A DNA stretch of 64,000 bases from positions 1 to 64,000 of the forward strand of contig NZ_JBHUEJ010000019.1 in the NCBI RefSeq assembly GCF_042680565.1, written 5' to 3'. This document shows, in pieces, positions 1 to 8,399 of the stretch. Each line of letters starts with the position of its first letter. Position 1 is the stretch's first letter. Under the pieces are notes generated by a model, which ran no database searches, was not told where the DNA came from, and saw only the letters and a list, made by a program, of their open reading frames with translations. The stretch is from Ottowia flava. GTDB lineage: Bacteria; Pseudomonadota; Gammaproteobacteria; Burkholderiales; Burkholderiaceae_C. Made by a program: the position numbers and the translations under genes.

Positions 1-107
1 CACCGAACACCTGCCTCCCATCACGCGACTCGCATTCGACGGGAACAACGTGTTGAGAAACTACACTTAGCCCACGCGAAACGGTCACAAACGCGATCGA
101 AAGCGTA

Positions 108-857
108 GTGACCCGCTACAGTGCCGCCATGGCGCTGACTGACCCTTACAAGCAGAGTCGGGCGTTAGGGGAATTGTTCAATGAGGTTGGGCAATCAGCG
201 GTAGGACTAGGCTACTCCGCAGCGAGCTTGGTCAAGCCAGCGGCTGGGGCGGTGAGGTTTGTCGGGGAGAATGCTTTCACAGGGCCGGTGCAGGGAGGTC
301 GCCGAGCTCAGCTAGGCGCAGTTGGCGACCTGTCGCGCGTCAGTAACGGAATCCGCCTGGATCCGAGGTTGCCCGAGCCAGGTGCCGGCCTAGACTACAC
401 GCCGCAGCTAATAGACTCCTCAAATCCGCGTATTGCCAATTCGCATCGCGTTGGGTACGCGGAGGAGTTGCGATTGGCAAACGAGTTGGCTGGGCTTCCG
501 GAAACAGCAGTGGTCATGTACGGGAATCGAGTTACATTGAACGGCGCAGACGTAATATCACTCAATACGCGTACTGGTGAGGTGACGCTGTGGGATAATA
601 AATTTAGGAGTGCATTGACATCGATCAAGCCGTCGAATACGTTTAAACCGTCACTTGAAGGCTACTCGGATAGCTTGAGGGGGGCCTCGGAGCAGGCTCA
701 GGAGCATATTCGAAATTCTACAACTGTTTCCGAAAGTGTGCGGCTTAACGCACTTGAGGCGCTTGAGAATGGTAATTTCAGTACAAATACAGTTGGCTCT
801 GGTGGTTCGAGGAACTCCAATGTAATTCGATTTGTGAATGGTCTGCCGGTACAATAA
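108..857 (+). CDS. C-terminal toxin module (CdiA-CT/polymorphic toxin-like), probably an orphan fragment
   Basis: Not assigned to a named family. The 249-residue reading from GTG 108 has a glycine/alanine-rich first third that resembles the linker before a toxin domain in large secreted exoproteins. A compact second half follows with E119/E120, D148 and D163-N-K165, a spacing compatible with a PD-(D/E)xK nuclease core. No ribosome-binding site precedes the GTG. The same frame is open back to a TGA at 54-56, so the piece may be the displaced end of a larger CdiA/RHS-type protein lying upstream of the window. The next gene begins 4 bp after the stop, the arrangement expected of toxin and immunity gene. 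Codons are more AT-rich than in the rest of the window, suggesting transfer. The nuclease role is inferred from the motif alone. Confidence 0.5.
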   Translation: MTRYSAAMALTDPYKQSRALGELFNEVGQSAVGLGYSAASLVKPAAGAVRFVGENAFTGPVQGGRRAQLGAVGDLSRVSNGIRLDPRLPEPGAGLDYTPQLIDSSNPRIANSHRVGYAEELRLANELAGLPETAVVMYGNRVTLNGADVISLNTRTGEVTLWDNKFRSALTSIKPSNTFKPSLEGYSDSLRGASEQAQEHIRNSTTVSESVRLNALEALENGNFSTNTVGSGGSRNSNVIRFVNGLPVQ

Positions 858-861
858 AACT

Positions 862-1674
862 ATGAAATTCAATCCTATTAATTTGCGTGCGCAAGGCTTT
901 ACGCCGGGAATGTTGAGTTATTATTTGGGAAAGAAATTTGATGCGACCAAACCCATGGGAAACATAGGTATGTCGCAGATTGCAACTGTAATTGCTGGTT
1001 GGCTGGTGGGGATGGAGTCAAATGTGGCGCCTATTCTTCCTGAGGCAGTGGATTGGGTTGACTATGCAATAGTCAATGGTGAAGTCTTCGGGATGGACGT
1101 TAATACCCATCTAAGGTATTTGTGCCAAGCGAGAGCGCTGGGTCGATGGATGCTAGACGGTAGGCCTCACCGAACCGATTGGCATGAAGCTTTGGAGGCA
1201 AATGAAGCGAGCTGGAAGTCGGATGGGGGTGCATGGTCAGTGACAACAGTCCTTAAGCAGGGGCTCGACGATGCAATGGCATTTGCATTGCAATCAGGTT
1301 CTGAATTTAACGGTCCTGAGCGCGCCATCGAATTATACGAACATTATGTCGGCAAAGGGGATCCTATTGCTCCAAAGAGAATTGAAAAGCCGAGGGAGTT
1401 TGCGTACGCGCTTGCATTGCATGAGGTTGGCAAGTCTCTTTATAGCAGGGAAGATCTCGTAGGTGCTGGGCGGCGTATGATTTCGGCTCGTTTGGCGGAG
1501 GATTGGTTTGGCAATGGTCAGTATATTCGAGGGGCCACTTGGCTTAAGATAGTTTATCATCTGCATGATCCCGGGTTAAGTCCGTTGGAGATTATTTTTC
1601 AGGCCTACGCCAATATGCCTGGGGTGCCTCGGCCGGAATTTTTGATTGGCTATCCAAAAGTGGGTGTTTCCTGA
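862..1674 (+). CDS. Probable cognate immunity protein
   Basis: I do not recognise the family. The 270-residue protein starts at ATG 862, 4 bp after the stop of the toxin-like gene. An in-frame upstream start at 838 would overlap the toxin and is less likely. It has no signal peptide and looks soluble and largely helical, with many aromatic residues. Its position directly behind a toxin C-terminal module, its size and its AT-rich codon use fit a cytoplasmic immunity protein that binds the toxin. That role is inferred from context; no immunity family was confirmed. The 190 bp behind it hold no gene, only a perfect AT-rich palindrome before the IS end. Confidence 0.45.
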   Translation: MKFNPINLRAQGFTPGMLSYYLGKKFDATKPMGNIGMSQIATVIAGWLVGMESNVAPILPEAVDWVDYAIVNGEVFGMDVNTHLRYLCQARALGRWMLDGRPHRTDWHEALEANEASWKSDGGAWSVTTVLKQGLDDAMAFALQSGSEFNGPERAIELYEHYVGKGDPIAPKRIEKPREFAYALALHEVGKSLYSREDLVGAGRRMISARLAEDWFGNGQYIRGATWLKIVYHLHDPGLSPLEIIFQAYANMPGVPRPEFLIGYPKVGVS

Positions 1675-1810
1675 AGAGGTTGTTTAATTTAGCGTTTGCT
1701 GCTTATCAAGAGGATTTGATTGAATGATCCGGTGCTTTTGTTTCTGAAAATCCTGGGTGTGTGGCGTTGAATTGAATCGATGCGTAGTGAGTGCCTCATT
1801 GATTGAGGGG

Positions 1811-1826
1811 TGATTTTTAAAAATCA
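1811..1826. repeat. Perfect 16-bp AT-rich palindrome
   Basis: TGATTTTTAAAAATCA reads the same on both strands. It lies in the gene-free stretch 1675-1865 between the immunity gene and the IS end. It has no T-run and no obvious promoter around it. It could be an operator or a chance AT-rich palindrome. Confidence 0.35.
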
Positions 1827-1865
1827 TGATAATGACGATCGATTGATTAATTTGCGTCACTTTAT

Positions 1866-1888
1866 AAGACCGCTGCATAACTGGTAGC
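1866..1888 (+). repeat. IS terminal inverted repeat, outer left
   Basis: This 23-bp end begins AAGACCGCTGCATAAC and is the exact reverse complement of 3368-3390. Beyond the exact part, similarity continues for about 13 bp more with three mismatches. It marks the transposase-start end of the plus-strand IS copy. Confidence 0.85.
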
Positions 1889-1945
1889 ACCCCCGATGCG
1901 CATCAGGTGAGGTTGCGCTGCAATCGGAGCAGGAGGTGATGACGG

Positions 1946-2379
1946 ATGGACAGCTTCTTTCTGATGGGCGCCCGCCCGCTGGTCGAATCAAGCCCCAGCA
2001 TAAAGCTGCACGAGTTGCTCGACTGGAGGGCGATTTCTGGTCAGCTCAAAGGGCTGTACCAGCGCGAAATCTCTGGCGCTGGCGGCCCCGAGCCATACAC
2101 ACCACTGGGCATGTTCAAGCTCATGCTGCTGGGCCAGTGGCATGGTCTGTCGGATGCACAGCTGGAGCAAGCCCTGCGAGTGCGCCTGGACTTCATGGTC
2201 TTCACCAGCTTTGAGCCCTCGGCGGGCGAGCTGCCTGATGCCAGCACCATCTGCCGCTTCCGCAACCGCTTGGTCAAGGCCGAACTCGATCAAAAGCTGC
2301 TGGCACTCATCAACAGCCAATTGGAGCAGCGCGGGCTGAAGGTCCAAGGCGCACGCGGGGCCATCATCGATGCCACCAT
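1946..2379 (+). pseudogene. IS5-family transposase, N-terminal fragment
   Basis: ATG 1946 sits behind a good AGGAGG site (1931-1936). The first 145 residues match the N-terminal DUF772-type domain of IS5 transposases, including the CRFRNRL segment and the first catalytic aspartate in IIDATI. The reading then runs into another IS copy's terminal repeat and loses similarity. The remaining catalytic DDE region is absent, so the protein cannot be active. Confidence 0.8.
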
Positions 2380-2395
2380 AAGACCGCTGCATAAC
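2380..2395 (-). repeat. IS terminal inverted repeat, inner
   Basis: The 16-bp AAGACCGCTGCATAAC motif is identical to the tips of the outer repeats. It lies about 115 bp beyond the transposase stop of the minus-strand copy, so it is that copy's far end. Confidence 0.8.
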
Positions 2396-2508
2396 CTTGT
2401 CAACAGTGCTCGTTTCGATGTTGACCAAGCGCCGAAGCGCGTTTTGGCGAGGTTAGCTGCCAGCTGTTTTGCCGTGTGGCGCCCGCTTTCGCGCTCCGCT
2501 TTGCCCTT

Positions 2509-3311
2509 TCAGGGCGCACCCATGCCCGCAAGCTCCATCGCCTTGAGCTTGCGATGGGCTTTGAGCAGATTCATCCCCAGCGCTGCCCAGCACATCTGCG
2601 CCTGTACCTTGGCAGTGCCGAAGTAGCGCGCTCTGGCCAGGTGGAACCTGCGCTTCATCGTGCCGAAGGCCTGCTCTACCTTGAAGCGAATCGAGCCGAT
2701 TTGCTTGTTGAACTGCTTGAGCAGCGGATGCACGGGCTTGCCCGCGCTGCCCTTGTGCTGGATCAGATCGCCAATGCCTCGATCCTTGAGCCACTGCCGG
2801 TTGGCTTTGCTGGCGTAGCCTTTGTCGGCGAGCACGGCTTCGACGCCCGGCGAGAGCTGCTCGACGATCTCACTCAGTTTGTTGATTTCCGCTTCGTTGG
2901 CCGGGTGCACCTGCACGTGTTCGACATAACCGTCTTCGCTGTCGACCGCCGTGTGGCCACGGTAGCCGAAGAAGGCCTGTTTGCCTTTTTTGACCCAGCG
3001 GGCATCTGAATCAGCGCTGTCGATGACTTGGGCTTGCTCACCTTCGCCTTCGATGTGCTGCCTCGGCCGTGCAGCGCTGGGGATGATGGTGGCGTCGATG
3101 AAGGCCCCGCGTGCGCCTTGCACTTTCAGCCCGCGCTGCTCCAATTGGCTGTTGATGAGCATCAGCAGCTTCTGATCCAACTGCGCCTTGACCAAGCGGT
3201 TGCGGAAGCGGCAGATGGTGCTGTGGCACCCCAGTCGAGCAGCTCGTGCAGTTTCATGCTGGGGCTGGATTCAACCAGCGGGCGCGCACCCATCAGAGAG
3301 AAGCAGTCCAT
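2509..3311 (-). pseudogene. IS5-family transposase with internal frameshifting deletion
   Basis: The reading starts at ATG 3311 behind a CAGGAGG-type site and matches the plus-strand copy through HELLDW. About 216 bp are then replaced by a short filler (near 3230), which changes frame. From 3195 down to 2509 the correct frame resumes and contains the DDE elements: FIDATI, LADKGYAS and VEQAFGTMKRRF. The 228-residue open piece lacks the DNA-binding start, so the gene is broken. Confidence 0.8.
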
Positions 3312-3367
3312 CGCCATCACCTCCTGATTGCATTGGAGCACATGCTCTCAACGCGCGCATCGGGATC

Positions 3368-3390
3368 GCTACCAGTTATGCAGCGGTCTT
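3368..3390 (-). repeat. IS terminal inverted repeat, outer right
   Basis: Exact 23-bp inverted match to 1866-1888. It is the transposase-start end of the minus-strand copy, and it joins directly onto the ankyrin reading frame at 3391. Confidence 0.85.
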
Positions 3391-3886
3391 GGATTTGCTT
3401 AATAAAATAGTAGATAAGAGATCGGATTATGAGGTTGCAATTGATTCGGGTGATTTTGATCTGAATCAGATGGGTGCGCATGGGAGGACTCCTCTAATGG
3501 CGGCTGCGGCGTTCGGCAATCTGTCGGCCGTAAAGCGATTGATTGGAAAAGGAGCTTTGTTGGAGGTGGCCGGTCGTTTGGGATTTAATCCATTGCATGA
3601 AGCGGCGGTGATGAATCAGGTTGAGGTGATTGAATTTTTGTTATCCGTTGGCGCGCACGTAAACGCACTGACTGACGATGGGTCGACCCCATTGATAATG
3701 GCGGCATCGTGGGGGAGTCTGGATGCCTTGGCAGCGCTCCTAGACAATGGCGCCGAACCTAATCTGAAGACTGTTGACGGTCTAACCGCCATCGATTGCG
3801 CTTTGGAAAAGGGTGAGGATGTCGCTGCTCAGCTGATTGCAGCAAGACTCAAGGAAAAACAGAATTATAGAAATAAAATTCAATAA
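3391..3886 (+). pseudogene. Ankyrin-repeat protein, 5' end cut by the IS
   Basis: About 164 codons remain. They encode three ankyrin repeats (HGRTPLMAAAAFGNL, GFNPLHEAAVMNQ, GSTPLIMAASWGSL), then a half-repeat (VDGLTAIDCAL) and a charged tail. The frame is open into the IS, but the real start is gone; the first usable codons are TTG 3389, TTG 3395 and ATG 3470. It is a close paralogue of the gene at 4197-4678. Ankyrin proteins are among the known immunity types in polymorphic-toxin loci, and the location near a toxin/immunity pair suggests that role; this is inference. Whether a shortened product is still made is unknown. Confidence 0.6.
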
Positions 3887-4196
3887 AATTTGGATTAATG
3901 AATCAAAGAATAATTGGTTTCAGGAATCAGTTTTTATTGTGCGTTCGCTGCCTGCGCCAATCTCAGGAGCGTCCTGATTTCTAGCATGGTTGGATTCCTC
4001 GACAGCCCTGGTCCGAGCGCAATCGGGGTTTTTTAGAGGCTGGATCAGGAATAACTGGGGTCAGAGCACAATTATTCCAAGCACTTCAGGATAGACATTC
4101 AGGACATTTTGTAATAGCGCCCGCATATCCTATGCCGCGCGACGTTTTTCAGAATCTCTTGAGAATAATTGAACTTGGAAATTTTAATAAAATCCC
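3887..4196. other. Gene-free spacer between the two ankyrin genes
   Basis: No credible gene. It has mixed base composition, with an AT-rich end before the second ankyrin gene. At 4052-4075 there is a stretch containing CTGGGGTCAGAGCACAATT, a phrase I associate with the edges of REP-type (RayT) transposase units; no transposase is present. A short T6 run follows a weak stem near 4028. Confidence 0.35.
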
Positions 4197-4678
4197 ATGA
4201 AAAATAATGACGCAATAGAAAATTTAATAAAAAAATTGCAAATAAAAATTCGGATTTTGTGAAGGATATTGAGCTATTTGATGCGAACCTGGATGAGGTT
4301 GGAGCGCAAGAGCGAACGCCACTTATGGCGGCAGCGGCGGTCGGAAATCTTCTTGCGGCAAAGATGTTGCTGCAAAAGGGGGCTTCGTTACACGCGTCTG
4401 GATATTTTTGTTTGACTGCGCTACACGAGGCTGCAGCCGAAAATCAGATTGCCGTGATTGAATATCTGTTGTCTGTCGGTGCAGACATAAATTCGTTGAC
4501 CGATAGTGGTTCAACGCCGCTAATATTGGCTGCTGCTTGGGGAAGCTTGGATGCCGTGACAATGTTATTGAACAATGGCGCCGATCCGAGTTTGAAAACG
4601 GTTGATGGTCTAACCGCCATCGATGCGGCTCAAAAAAAGGGCGAGGAAGTTGCTGCTAATCTGATGCATCAAATTTAG
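4197..4678 (+). CDS. Ankyrin-repeat protein (probable immunity paralogue) with a -1 frameshift in an A7 tract
   Basis: The ankyrin part (frame of 4259-4678) is collinear with the upstream paralogue: ERTPLMAAAAVGNL, CLTALHEAAAENQ, GSTPLILAAAWGSL, VDGLTAIDAAQ. The N-terminal part lies in another frame from ATG 4197 (MKNNDAIENLIKK), which stops at 4260. Moving to the -1 frame at the seven A's 4229-4235 joins the two. The joined sequence aligns to the paralogue's N-terminus without a gap (LIKKIANKNSD against LLNKIVDKRSD). Either one base has been gained or lost in the A-run, or the A AAA AAA heptamer (read ATA AAA AAA) is a genuine slip site. Starting at GTG 4259 without the N-terminus is the other possibility. 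Confidence 0.55.
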
Positions 4679-4815
4679 CGGCTAGGTGTCGCATCCCGGA
4701 TGATTGCATTGAACCAAAGCGCTATCCCCTCTTCATGGCCAAAGCGGTCTTGCACGGGTTGATAGAGTCGGCGGTCTCAATCCCGATGCGCGACTGGATA
4801 GCATGCGCTCCAAAC

Positions 4816-5796
4816 TCAGCCGATATCTAGCTTGAGGCTGCGAATGAACGGCACCCAGCGAGCGCGTTCCTTTTGTCCGAAGGCATCCGTCTGTTCGGGC
4901 GTGGAGGGCGCAAGGCTCTCCGAGCCCAATTGGGCCAGGCGGTCGCGCATGGCGGGCAACTGCAACGCCTGGTTGAGGGCACCGTTGAGCCGTGCGATGG
5001 CATCGGATGGCGTGCGCGCTGGCGCCATGAGGCAGTTCCAGGTGTAGGCCTCATAGCGGCGCAGGCCTTGCTCGCTGAAGGTCGCCAACTGGGGCGCCGC
5101 GGGGTTGCGGCGTTCCCCCGAAATTCCCAGCAGTCGGATGCGGCCCTGCTGGGCCATCGGCGCAGAGGTGGAGAGGCCATCGAAGACCAGGTCGACGTGC
5201 CCGCCGGCCAGATCGGCCATGGCAGGACCGTTGCCTTTGTAGGGGACATGGTTGAGCTGGATGTCCGCTGCTCTGGCGAAGGCCTCGCCCACGATATGGC
5301 TGATCGAGCCGGTGCCGGCTGAGCCGTAGGTGAGCTTGCCCGGACTGGCCTTGGCTGCCGCGATCAGGGCTTGCAGCGTCTTCGGACCATCGTGTTTGCC
5401 TGCCAGCACCATGTTGGTGCGGCTGACCAGACCGATCGAGCGCAGATCGCGTTCGACGTCAAACGGCAGCGAGCGGTAGAGCCCGACGTTCATCACCATC
5501 TGCGAACTGGTGCCGAAGCCGATGGTCAGCCCGTCGGGCGCTGCGCGAGCCACGTATTCGGTGCCAATCGATCCACCAGCGCCCGGCTTGTTCTCGACGA
5601 TCACCGGCTGGTTCAGCAACTCCCCCATGTAGCGCGCCAGGTCGCGCGCCGTGATGTCGTTGCCGCTGCCGGGCGCAAACGCCACAACGATGCGCAGCGG
5701 CTTGGCATGGCCTTGGGCGCGCACGCCCGAAGCCAGAACAGCCGTGGCCGCCAGGGCTGAACGGCGCGTCCACAGAAGAGGGGTTTTCGAAGACAT
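4816..5796 (-). CDS. Bug/TctC-family tripartite tricarboxylate transporter substrate-binding protein
   Basis: A 326-residue periplasmic binding protein of the Bug family, which captures carboxylates for TctAB-type permeases or for sensing. It has a twin-arginine-like leader (TRRSALAATAVLASG) and the hallmark segments FAPGSGNDITAR, ENKPGAGGSIGTEYVA, PDGLTIGF, SPGKLTYGSAGTGS and HVPYKGNGPAMADL. Length and motif order are typical. It is the last gene of the minus-strand catabolic operon, 21 bp after the AtuA-like gene. No TctA/TctB membrane genes are nearby, so the partner permease must be elsewhere or absent. The ligand cannot be told from sequence; it is presumably the acid, or a breakdown product, processed by the operon. 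Confidence 0.88.
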   Translation of the reverse strand: MSSKTPLLWTRRSALAATAVLASGVRAQGHAKPLRIVVAFAPGSGNDITARDLARYMGELLNQPVIVENKPGAGGSIGTEYVARAAPDGLTIGFGTSSQMVMNVGLYRSLPFDVERDLRSIGLVSRTNMVLAGKHDGPKTLQALIAAAKASPGKLTYGSAGTGSISHIVGEAFARAADIQLNHVPYKGNGPAMADLAGGHVDLVFDGLSTSAPMAQQGRIRLLGISGERRNPAAPQLATFSEQGLRRYEAYTWNCLMAPARTPSDAIARLNGALNQALQLPAMRDRLAQLGSESLAPSTPEQTDAFGQKERARWVPFIRSLKLDIG

Positions 5797-5817
5797 GCTT
5801 GCTCCTTGTCGAAACGA

Positions 5818-7614
5818 TCAGAACCAATGCGCCGGCACTCGCACCGGCATCGACAGCAGAAGCTGACCCATGCCCTTGCCCAGCGGGTCGTTGCGCAGAG
5901 ACGCCATGCCGCCGCCTCCGAGCGCCTGTTCGCAGACAAAGTTGAGGGCGTGGATTCCGGGCAGGTCATACCGGCTGACCGGACCTTCGACGAGATGCGC
6001 GAGATAGCCGGCGACGCGTTCGCTGGTGACCTGGGTGCGCAGCCACGGCAGCCATTCGGGGCGGCGCGCGATCAGGCCGATGTTGGACGTGTTGCCTTTG
6101 TCACCCGAGCGGGCCCATGCAAGCTGGACCAGGAGCACTTCAGTCCAGTCAGTGCTCTCGATGGAGGCTTCGGGTGCTTGGATCGTCGGCGCCGGCACCC
6201 CGTCGGACGAGGCTGGCGCGGCCACGGCGACCGTCAGAGTTTGTCCCTCATATTCGACCATGGGCGTCAAACGCGTTTTGTCCAGCAGGAACGCGTATTG
6301 CCGGATGGAGGGCGAGACGCCCGAACGGCCGCCTGAGCCGGTGGTGCCTGGCGCCCAGGACGTTCCGGCGGGTGCGACTTCGCGCGCCAGCAACTGGAGT
6401 GCCGCTTTGTCCGGGTGACAGGCGGTGATGCGCAGCACGGCCTCACGCAGTTGATGCAGCAAAGGCAGTGCGTGCGGGCCATAGCTGCTTTCGGCGCCCA
6501 ACACCTCCATCTGCGTGGCCGTCAGCGGCGGTAGGCCGCGCTGCGCCAGCAACTCGCCAACGCGCTCGAAGATGGCCTCGCCGGTGCGGCGAGCCTTGGC
6601 CACGGCGTCAAAGCCGACGATCGTTAACTGCGCCGAGGTTTTGAAGCCGTCCACATACGTCGCGCTGACTTTGTAGGTCGAGGTCGGCGCGTAGCCGCGC
6701 GCGCCTGTCACCTGCACGCGTTCCGGGTCGGTCTGTTCGATGCGCACGTCGCGCCAGTCGCAGCGCACGTCGGGCAGCAGGTACGCAGAAGGATCGTGGA
6801 TCTCGTAGAGCAATTGCTCGGCCACACACTGTGGCGCGATGAGGCCGCCGGTGCCGCGCGGCTTGGTCACGTTGAAGCTGCCGTCTGCCGTGCATTCAAC
6901 GATGGGGTAGCCCATGTGTGCCCAGTCGGGCACGTCCTGCCAGTCGGTATGCAGACCACCTGTGGCCTGGCAACCGCACTCGAGAATATGGCCGGCCAGG
7001 CTGCCGCCGGAGAGCCTGTCGTAGTCGGTCGCGTTCCAGTCGAAGGCATGCATGAGCGCGCCCAGCGTTACGGCCGAATCCACGCAGCGCCCGGTGATGA
7101 CGATCTGCGCGCCAGCGTCCAGCGCGGCCTTGACGGGCAACGCGCCCAGGTACGCATTGGCCGTCAGCACCTTCTTGGGCAGTGGCTTGCCGCTTTGCAG
7201 CTCTTTGACGGGTGGTTCGGCGGTACGCAGTTCGGCCAGTTGCGGCATGACGTCGTCCCCGGTCACCACGGCAATCCGTACCTCCACACCCAGTTCGACG
7301 GCCAATGCACGCAGTGCGTCGGCGCAGCCTTGTGGATTGACGCCGCCTGCGTTGCTGATCACACGGATGCCCTGTGCCAGCACATCCTGAAGCACACTGC
7401 GCATGGCGACATCCACGAAATCGGTGGCGTAACCCATGGCAGGGTTCTTGAGGCGCGCACCGGCCAGGATCGACATCGTGAGTTCGGCCAGGTAGTCGAA
7501 CACCAGAAAATCGATCTGGCCGCTCTTGACGAGCTGCGGCGCTCCCACGCTGGAGTCGCCCCAGAATCCCGATGCGCCGCCGATGCGCACGACCTTGTTG
7601 TTCGCTTCGCTCAA
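5818..7614 (-). CDS. AtuA/DUF1446 family protein with C-terminal AtuA-like ferredoxin-fold domain
   Basis: The N-terminal ~450 residues match the DUF1446/AtuA domain (VRIGGASGFWGDS, SNAGGVNPQGCADAL, ITGRCVDSAVTLG, THMGYP-like and GTGGLIAP segments). The last ~100 residues match the small AtuA-like domain (LAWARSGDKGNTSNIGLIAR). AtuA belongs to the acyclic-terpene (citronellol/geraniol) utilisation cluster of Pseudomonas; its reaction is unknown. I chose TTG 7614 because it overlaps the upstream stop as TTGA and has GGAG at the right distance; an ATG at 7626 is also in frame. With two CoA-transferases and two crotonases around it, it probably handles an acyl-CoA or a branched acid. The exact substrate is unknown. 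Confidence 0.8.
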   Translation of the reverse strand: MSEANNKVVRIGGASGFWGDSSVGAPQLVKSGQIDFLVFDYLAELTMSILAGARLKNPAMGYATDFVDVAMRSVLQDVLAQGIRVISNAGGVNPQGCADALRALAVELGVEVRIAVVTGDDVMPQLAELRTAEPPVKELQSGKPLPKKVLTANAYLGALPVKAALDAGAQIVITGRCVDSAVTLGALMHAFDWNATDYDRLSGGSLAGHILECGCQATGGLHTDWQDVPDWAHMGYPIVECTADGSFNVTKPRGTGGLIAPQCVAEQLLYEIHDPSAYLLPDVRCDWRDVRIEQTDPERVQVTGARGYAPTSTYKVSATYVDGFKTSAQLTIVGFDAVAKARRTGEAIFERVGELLAQRGLPPLTATQMEVLGAESSYGPHALPLLHQLREAVLRITACHPDKAALQLLAREVAPAGTSWAPGTTGSGGRSGVSPSIRQYAFLLDKTRLTPMVEYEGQTLTVAVAAPASSDGVPAPTIQAPEASIESTDWTEVLLVQLAWARSGDKGNTSNIGLIARRPEWLPWLRTQVTSERVAGYLAHLVEGPVSRYDLPGIHALNFVCEQALGGGGMASLRNDPLGKGMGQLLLSMPVRVPAHWF

Positions 7615-8399
7615 TTTCCACTCCATTTCGGTTGACGTTTCTCACGGAACGCGGCTTGGCCCTCGGCGGCGTCCTCGGTCAGTGCAATCAGCCCGATCTG
7701 ACTTTCGCTGAACGCCATAGATTCCTCGAACGACATGGCGCCGATGCGCTTCATGAGGTACAGCCCGCGCCGGATCGCGGCCGGGGACTTGTCGAGGAAG
7801 CGGTCGAGCAAGCTCTGCACGCCCGCATCGAGGTCGTCGCAGACCCGATTGATCAGGCCAAGGCGCAAGGCTTCCTCGGCGGAGATGGGCTCGCCGGTGA
7901 TGCAGAGTTCGGTCAGCGCGCGAGGGCCGATAAGGCCATTGAGCACTGTCAGCACCTGGGCCGGAAACACGCCTACCTTCACCTCCGGCAGGCCGAACTG
8001 GGCGTGCGGTGCTGCCACAACCAGGTCGCACATGGCCATCAAGCCCATCCCGCCAGCCATGCAGGCACCATTCACGCGCGCCACCAGCGGCACCGTGAGC
8101 TGGCGTGACAGGCGCAGCAGGTTGGCGAAACTCTGCGTGGGTTCCGCGTAGTCGAAACGAAAGGATTGGCCGCTCTGCAGGTCAGCGCCAGCGCAGAACG
8201 CCTTGTTGCCTGCGCCGGTGATCACGATGGCGCGCAAGCCGCGGTTCTGGTTGGCCCGCGAGAGCGCCTCGGTCAGTCCGGCCATGACGGCAGGGCTGAT
8301 GGCGTTGCGCCGGGCTTCGCGCTGGATCGTGAGGCGAAGAATGCCGTCTTGCTCCAGCACTTCCAGCTCGTCGTTCGGGGTGGGTTGGGGATTGTTCAT
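7611..8399 (-). CDS. Enoyl-CoA hydratase/isomerase (crotonase) 1
   Basis: A 262-residue crotonase. The oxyanion-hole segments are visible: ITGAGNKAFCAGADLQ and ARVNGACMAGGMGLMAMCD. Of the two glutamates used by classical enoyl-CoA hydratase, the second is present (FGLPEVKVG) but the first is glycine (GGMGLMAM). It may therefore be an isomerase, a hydrolase or another crotonase rather than a textbook hydratase. ATG 8399 overlaps the stop of the CoA-transferase gene (ATGA). The AtuA-like gene starts within its stop codon, so translation is coupled on both sides. Confidence 0.85.
   Translation of the reverse strand: MNNPQPTPNDELEVLEQDGILRLTIQREARRNAISPAVMAGLTEALSRANQNRGLRAIVITGAGNKAFCAGADLQSGQSFRFDYAEPTQSFANLLRLSRQLTVPLVARVNGACMAGGMGLMAMCDLVVAAPHAQFGLPEVKVGVFPAQVLTVLNGLIGPRALTELCITGEPISAEEALRLGLINRVCDDLDAGVQSLLDRFLDKSPAAIRRGLYLMKRIGAMSFEESMAFSESQIGLIALTEDAAEGQAAFREKRQPKWSGN

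Larger units (their letters stand above)
1866..2379 (+). mobile_element. 5' half of an IS5-family insertion sequence
   Basis: The piece starts with a terminal inverted repeat and carries the beginning of an IS5-type transposase. It ends abruptly where another copy's terminal repeat begins at 2380. The rest of this copy is not present in the window. Comparison with the second copy shows the break just after the codons for IDATI. This fits a second IS copy inserting here, followed by loss of the far half. Confidence 0.75.
2380..3390 (-). mobile_element. IS5-family insertion sequence, minus orientation, internally deleted
   Basis: Both ends carry the terminal repeat (3390 inward and 2380 inward). 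The copy is 1011 bp. Restoring about 208 bp missing from its transposase gene gives about 1.22 kb, a normal IS5-family size. No target duplication is visible: the left flank ends in ACCAT and the right flank begins GGATT. This agrees with deletion after insertion. Confidence 0.75.

Noticed and set aside
1684..1890. Small minus-strand ORF behind the immunity gene
   Set aside because: No ribosome-binding site, runs across the IS end, and composition is random-like.
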